From positions 1 to 8,066 of the forward strand of contig QAMI01000023.1 in the NCBI GenBank assembly GCA_003150395.1: a stretch of 8,066 nt of DNA, read 5' to 3'. A program made the position numbers and the translations under genes. The notes under the pieces were generated by a model. That model saw nothing but the letters and a program-made list of their open reading frames with translations. It did no database searches and was not told where the DNA came from. This document shows positions 5,109 through 8,066 of this stretch, one piece after another. The stretch's first letter is position 1. Each line of letters opens with the position of its first letter. This stretch comes from Candidatus Gastranaerophilales bacterium (GTDB taxonomy: Bacteria > Cyanobacteriota > Vampirovibrionia > Gastranaerophilales > Gastranaerophilaceae).

Positions 5109-7213
5109 TGGCACAGGGCGGAGCAGGAGCATCTAATTCATTCAGTGAAATCGCAATGGCGTTATTCGTATTGCTGCTTATTGTTCTGCTGCTTGTTGAA
5201 TTGCCGAATTGGGTTGTAAACTTTTCAATCTGTTTAAATATTACACTCGGCGTTGTTCTGCTGATGATATCTTTGTATGTCAAAAAGACTCTTGAACTTG
5301 CGTCTTTTCCGTCAATTATTCTTATTGGAACAATGTTTAGACTCGTACTTTCAATAGCTTCAACAAGGCTGATTTTGTCAAAAGGTGAGGCCGGTGAAGT
5401 TATCCATGCTTTCGGGACCTTCGTAACTGGCGGAAATATGGTTGTCGGCGGCGTAATCTTCTTAATTATTACGGTTGTACAGTTTATGGTAATCACAAAA
5501 GGTGCTGAACGTATTGCTGAAGTTGCAGCACGTTTTGCCTTGGACGCTATGCCGGGTAAACAAATGACAATTGATGCAGACTTTAATGCGGGGCTTATTT
5601 CTCCTGAAGAGGCAACCCAAAAGCGTGAAGATTTGCAAAGAGAATCAAACCTTTTCGGTAGCATGGACGGTGCGATGAAGTTCGTAAAAGGTGATACAAT
5701 TGCTGGTATTATTATCGTTTTAATTAATATTATCGGCGGTTTGTGCGTAGGGTGTTTGATGAATCAAATGCCAATTGCGGATGCAGTTTCTAAATACACA
5801 ATCCTTACAATCGGTGACGGTTTGGCTTCTCAGTTGCCATCATTGTTGATGTCAATTGCGGCCGGTGTATTTATGACACGTTCATCTGCTGCAAATTCTT
5901 TGGGTACTGATGTTACAGCCCAAATTAAAAGTAAACCCAATGCTCTGTTTTTGGCTTCAGGGTTTTTGATGTTCTTGGCAATTACAGGTCATACATGGTT
6001 TTGGGCAGGAACAGGGCTTCCTTTTTTACCATTCTTCTTATTCGCGGTAGGACTTGGAATTACAGGTTTTTCTACCCTTATCAATGCGGATGTTCAATCT
6101 CAGCTTGGTCAATTAGAAAGCGTTCGTCAAAACATGCAGGATTTGGTAAATCCGAATCGTATGTACGAGCGTTTGGGTGTTGATATTTTGAGCTTGCAGG
6201 TCGGCTCAAACCTTCTTGTAATTGCTGACCCTGATCAGGAAGGTCAATTACTTGCTAAAATTGCGGCTCTTCGTCAAAGAGTTACAGATGAACTCGGATA
6301 TATTCTTCCGAACATAAGAATTATGGATTCATCAGCGCTTGATGCAAATGAATATATGCTTCAAATCCGTGGAAATACAGTCGATACAGGCTATGTTTAT
6401 CCGGGAAGACTTATGGTTATTGCAGACCAGTGGGATTCTGTTAAAAAAGAAGTTCCACAGGATGCGATTATCGGGATTGATCCTACTTATCAAACTCAAG
6501 CCTATTGGATTACTCCGGACGATGCCAAAACCGCACGTTCGGTTACGGCTTTTGATTCAACCGATGTTATCGTTACTCACCTTCAGGAATGTGTGAGAAA
6601 ACATGTTGATGAAGTTATGACAAAAACAGACGTACTTAAGCTTATGGAACTTGTCCGTTCTCAAGACCCGACGCTTGTCAATGACCTTGTCCCGACAATT
6701 ATTTCTACAAGCGACCTGCGTAAAATTTTTGTCAACCTTATCAGAGAAAAAGTTTCTATCAAAGATATTATATTCGTGTTTGAAAGACTTTGCGATTATG
6801 CAAGGTTTTCAAAAGAACCGGATATCCTTTCAGAACGTTTGAGAGCAGCGCTTGGACGTCAGATTTGTCTTTCAAATGTCGAAGATGACAAAGTTCTTTA
6901 TGCACTTACACTTTCTCCTGAGTGGGAGAAAACACTTGATGACAGCTGCCAGAGAACAGAGCTTGGAACAATGTTTCTTTTAAATCCGATGCAAGTTCAG
7001 GAATTAATAGAAACAACGGCCTCCACATTAATGCGTGCAAATCAGGCTTGTGGAAGAAACCCTGTAATCTTGTGTTCTCCGCGTATTAGATTACCGCTTT
7101 ATCAGCTTCTCGAACGCCATATCCCGACAATTGTCGTAATATCTTATTCTGAATTGATTACTGATATTAAAGTAGAGGCTGTTGATACAATTGGAGAAAG
7201 TTATGCGGTGTAA
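5108..7213 (+). CDS. flhA: Flagellar export-gate protein FlhA
   Basis: FlhA is the large export-gate protein; nine copies sit within the MS-ring, couple proton flow to export, and dock substrate-chaperone complexes with their cytosolic ring. At 701 aa it is full length. The N-terminal half (to about 320) holds the expected hydrophobic segments (about 14-34, 36-57, 68-86, 112-130, 198-218, 235-255, 277-298, 303-323). The FHIPEP signature is intact: VAARFALDAMPGKQM (139-153) and IDADFNAGLI (155-164). Lys-Gly-Asp at 194-196 matches the conserved membrane-proximal Asp needed for proton-driven export in Salmonella (D208). The GDGLASQLPSLL block (236-247) is also typical. The C-terminal domain (about 345-701) ends with the ILCSPRIRLPLYQLLER helix (654-670) and the VVISYSEL strand (676-683). 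AAAGAGG (5097-5103) provides a site 4 bases before the ATG; a stronger AAGGAGG at 5085-5091 is too far away for this start. Confidence 0.96.
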   Translation: MAQGGAGASNSFSEIAMALFVLLLIVLLLVELPNWVVNFSICLNITLGVVLLMISLYVKKTLELASFPSIILIGTMFRLVLSIASTRLILSKGEAGEVIHAFGTFVTGGNMVVGGVIFLIITVVQFMVITKGAERIAEVAARFALDAMPGKQMTIDADFNAGLISPEEATQKREDLQRESNLFGSMDGAMKFVKGDTIAGIIIVLINIIGGLCVGCLMNQMPIADAVSKYTILTIGDGLASQLPSLLMSIAAGVFMTRSSAANSLGTDVTAQIKSKPNALFLASGFLMFLAITGHTWFWAGTGLPFLPFFLFAVGLGITGFSTLINADVQSQLGQLESVRQNMQDLVNPNRMYERLGVDILSLQVGSNLLVIADPDQEGQLLAKIAALRQRVTDELGYILPNIRIMDSSALDANEYMLQIRGNTVDTGYVYPGRLMVIADQWDSVKKEVPQDAIIGIDPTYQTQAYWITPDDAKTARSVTAFDSTDVIVTHLQECVRKHVDEVMTKTDVLKLMELVRSQDPTLVNDLVPTIISTSDLRKIFVNLIREKVSIKDIIFVFERLCDYARFSKEPDILSERLRAALGRQICLSNVEDDKVLYALTLSPEWEKTLDDSCQRTELGTMFLLNPMQVQELIETTASTLMRANQACGRNPVILCSPRIRLPLYQLLERHIPTIVVISYSELITDIKVEAVDTIGESYAV

Positions 7214-7232
7214 TTCTTTGGGAACGTAAAAT

Positions 7233-7442
7233 ATGTTAAAGAATTTTGCATTGTTTTTAATCGGGATTTATCAAAAAATTTCAAAATACACACCGGCTTC
7301 CTGCCGTTTTTATCCAACCTGTTCGGAATACACCCGTCAGGCGATTGTTAAATATGGGATTTTCAAAGGCGGCTGGCTGGGGTTAAAGCGTATATGCAGA
7401 TGTCATCCATGGAATGAGGGCGGTTATGATCCCGTGCCGTAA
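7233..7442 (+). CDS. yidD: Membrane protein insertion efficiency factor YidD
   Basis: YidD is a small peripheral inner-membrane protein that helps insertion of membrane proteins, working with the YidC/Sec system. At 69 aa it has the family's compact form. The N-terminal helix (1-18) is amphipathic with Lys residues, suited to lying on the membrane. The hallmark motifs are all present: CRFYPTCSEY (24-33), the GGWLGLKRI helix (46-54), RCHPW (56-60) and the terminal GGYDPVP (63-69). Four cysteines (24, 30, 55, 57) occupy the usual places. GGGA at 7220-7223 lies 9 bases upstream of the ATG, and the gene follows flhA by only 19 bp, so read-through from the export operon is likely. In many bacteria yidD lies in the rpmH-rnpA-yidC region; its place here behind flhA is a departure from that. 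It faces the minus-strand regulator with 3 bp between stop codons. Confidence 0.96.
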   Translation: MLKNFALFLIGIYQKISKYTPASCRFYPTCSEYTRQAIVKYGIFKGGWLGLKRICRCHPWNEGGYDPVP

Positions 7443-7445
7443 GTA

Positions 7446-8063
7446 TTATTTCTCTAATTGTGCCAGATAATTTATTGTTTTGAGAAATTTGGTGTTGTTT
7501 TTCAATTTATTTAAGTTTTTTAAAGCTATATTGTATAGGCTTAATTTCTCAAAATTTTTATTAAGATATTCAATTTCTATTTTTCCGTTTGGATAATAGC
7601 AAGCTTTAAAAAGATATATGTTTTCGGATGTTGATGTATATAATGCTGTTTGTACTACGTTTAAAATTTTCGCTTTTGTTTTGGTTTCTTCATCAGCATA
7701 AGCAAATTCAATTAAGTCGAAATCGCTTTCGAAATTTTCATCTATGGAGATCGGATTTTGTGCTTCAAGGTTAATATGCCTGTTTGTGATGATTCTTCCG
7801 TATGTGCCATTTGAACGCATTTCTATATTTTCTTCTTCTTCATTTTCCCAATGAAAATCGTAAAAATCTTTCGGATGAACCTTTAGTACTTTGCAGAATT
7901 TTTCTAAATTTTCTGGTTTTAGATAACTTTCGCCTCTTTCTATTCTGCCGATTTGTTTGATATCGAGTTCTACTAATTCAGCCAGATATTCTTGAGTATA
8001 ATATCTTTTGTGTCTGAATTCTCTAAGTTTTTCTCCAATAGCTTTTTTAAGACGTGACGCCAT
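7446..8063 (-). CDS. XRE-family helix-turn-helix protein with unknown C-terminal domain
   Basis: The 205-aa protein has an N-terminal Cro/C1-type DNA-binding domain at about 8-68: the IGEKLREFRHKRYYTQEYLAE stretch carries helices 1 and 2, the recognition helix lies at about 34-45 (DIKQIGRIERGE), and LEKFCKVLKVHPKDFYDF (53-70) closes the fold. An acidic hinge (EEEEN at 75-79) follows. The last 120 residues are unrecognised: acidic and aromatic-rich at 105-125, then Lys/Asn/Leu-rich to the end, with no membrane span or peptidase motif. The ATG at 8061-8063 is only 3 bases from the window edge, so neither its ribosome binding site nor a possible upstream extension can be judged; the HTH begins where expected, so the start is plausible. 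The gene is convergent with yidD. By hand count, 7501-7620 is about 20% GC, much lower than the fliF region, hinting at a different history. Its target is unknown. Confidence 0.85.
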   Translation of the reverse strand: MASRLKKAIGEKLREFRHKRYYTQEYLAELVELDIKQIGRIERGESYLKPENLEKFCKVLKVHPKDFYDFHWENEEEENIEMRSNGTYGRIITNRHINLEAQNPISIDENFESDFDLIEFAYADEETKTKAKILNVVQTALYTSTSENIYLFKACYYPNGKIEIEYLNKNFEKLSLYNIALKNLNKLKNNTKFLKTINYLAQLEK

Positions 8064-8066
8064 AAT

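Noticed and set aside
5083..5664. Long minus-strand open frame (193 codons) opposite the start of flhA
   Set aside because: It lies wholly antisense to the conserved FlhA membrane domain and FHIPEP signature; its composition (Ser/Thr/Ile/Pro-rich) is that of a mirror frame, and no ribosome site or family motif is visible.

Overview
The window is a low-GC stretch of bacterial chromosome. Its core, about 1030-7213, is a compact same-strand cluster for a flagellar-type type III export apparatus: fliE, fliF, an unrecognised or strongly diverged gene in the usual fliG position, fliH and flhA. FliE together with a full-length FlhA and a FliF whose last residues look like a FliG-anchoring tail points to the flagellar branch rather than a classical injectisome. 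Two TM segments in FliF and the MS-ring/export-gate logic fit a flagellated or ancestrally flagellated bacterium. The taxon cannot be fixed from sequence alone; a host-associated low-GC lineage such as Vampirovibrionia (Gastranaerophilales, 'Melainabacteria') is my guess from the overall flavour of the proteins, and is inference only.

Layout from left to right: the C-terminal part of an unrecognised small protein (1-345, open at the left edge); a dCMP/cytidine-deaminase-family zinc enzyme (433-876); an AT-rich gap of about 150 bp with a candidate promoter; fliE (1030-1377); a 111-bp gap holding a perfect 11-bp inverted repeat; fliF (1489-3138); the fliG-position gene (3192-4250); fliH (4263-5108); flhA (5108-7213, overlapping fliH by one base); yidD (7233-7442); and, convergent on the minus strand with only 3 bp between stop codons, an XRE-type regulator (7446-8063) that is visibly more AT-rich than the operon.

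How the parts work together: FliF would form the MS-ring in the inner membrane, FliE would join the ring and export gate to the proximal rod, FlhA would be the nonameric export-gate protein inside the ring, and FliH would be the peripheral stalk that brings the export ATPase to FlhA. The gene between fliF and fliH probably encodes the cytosolic partner of the FliF tail. Its helical N-terminal domain, Gln/Ala/Pro linker and weakly FliG/MgtE-like C-terminal helical domain do not read as an ordinary FliG, so it is the most interesting object here. The ATPase fliI, fliJ, flgB/flgC, fliM/fliN, flhB and fliP/Q/R are not in the window. YidD is a membrane-protein insertion helper; its place behind flhA may simply be a read-through position.

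No tRNA, rRNA, CRISPR array, insertion sequence or convincing rho-independent terminator was found. No gene-free gap exceeds 300 bp.
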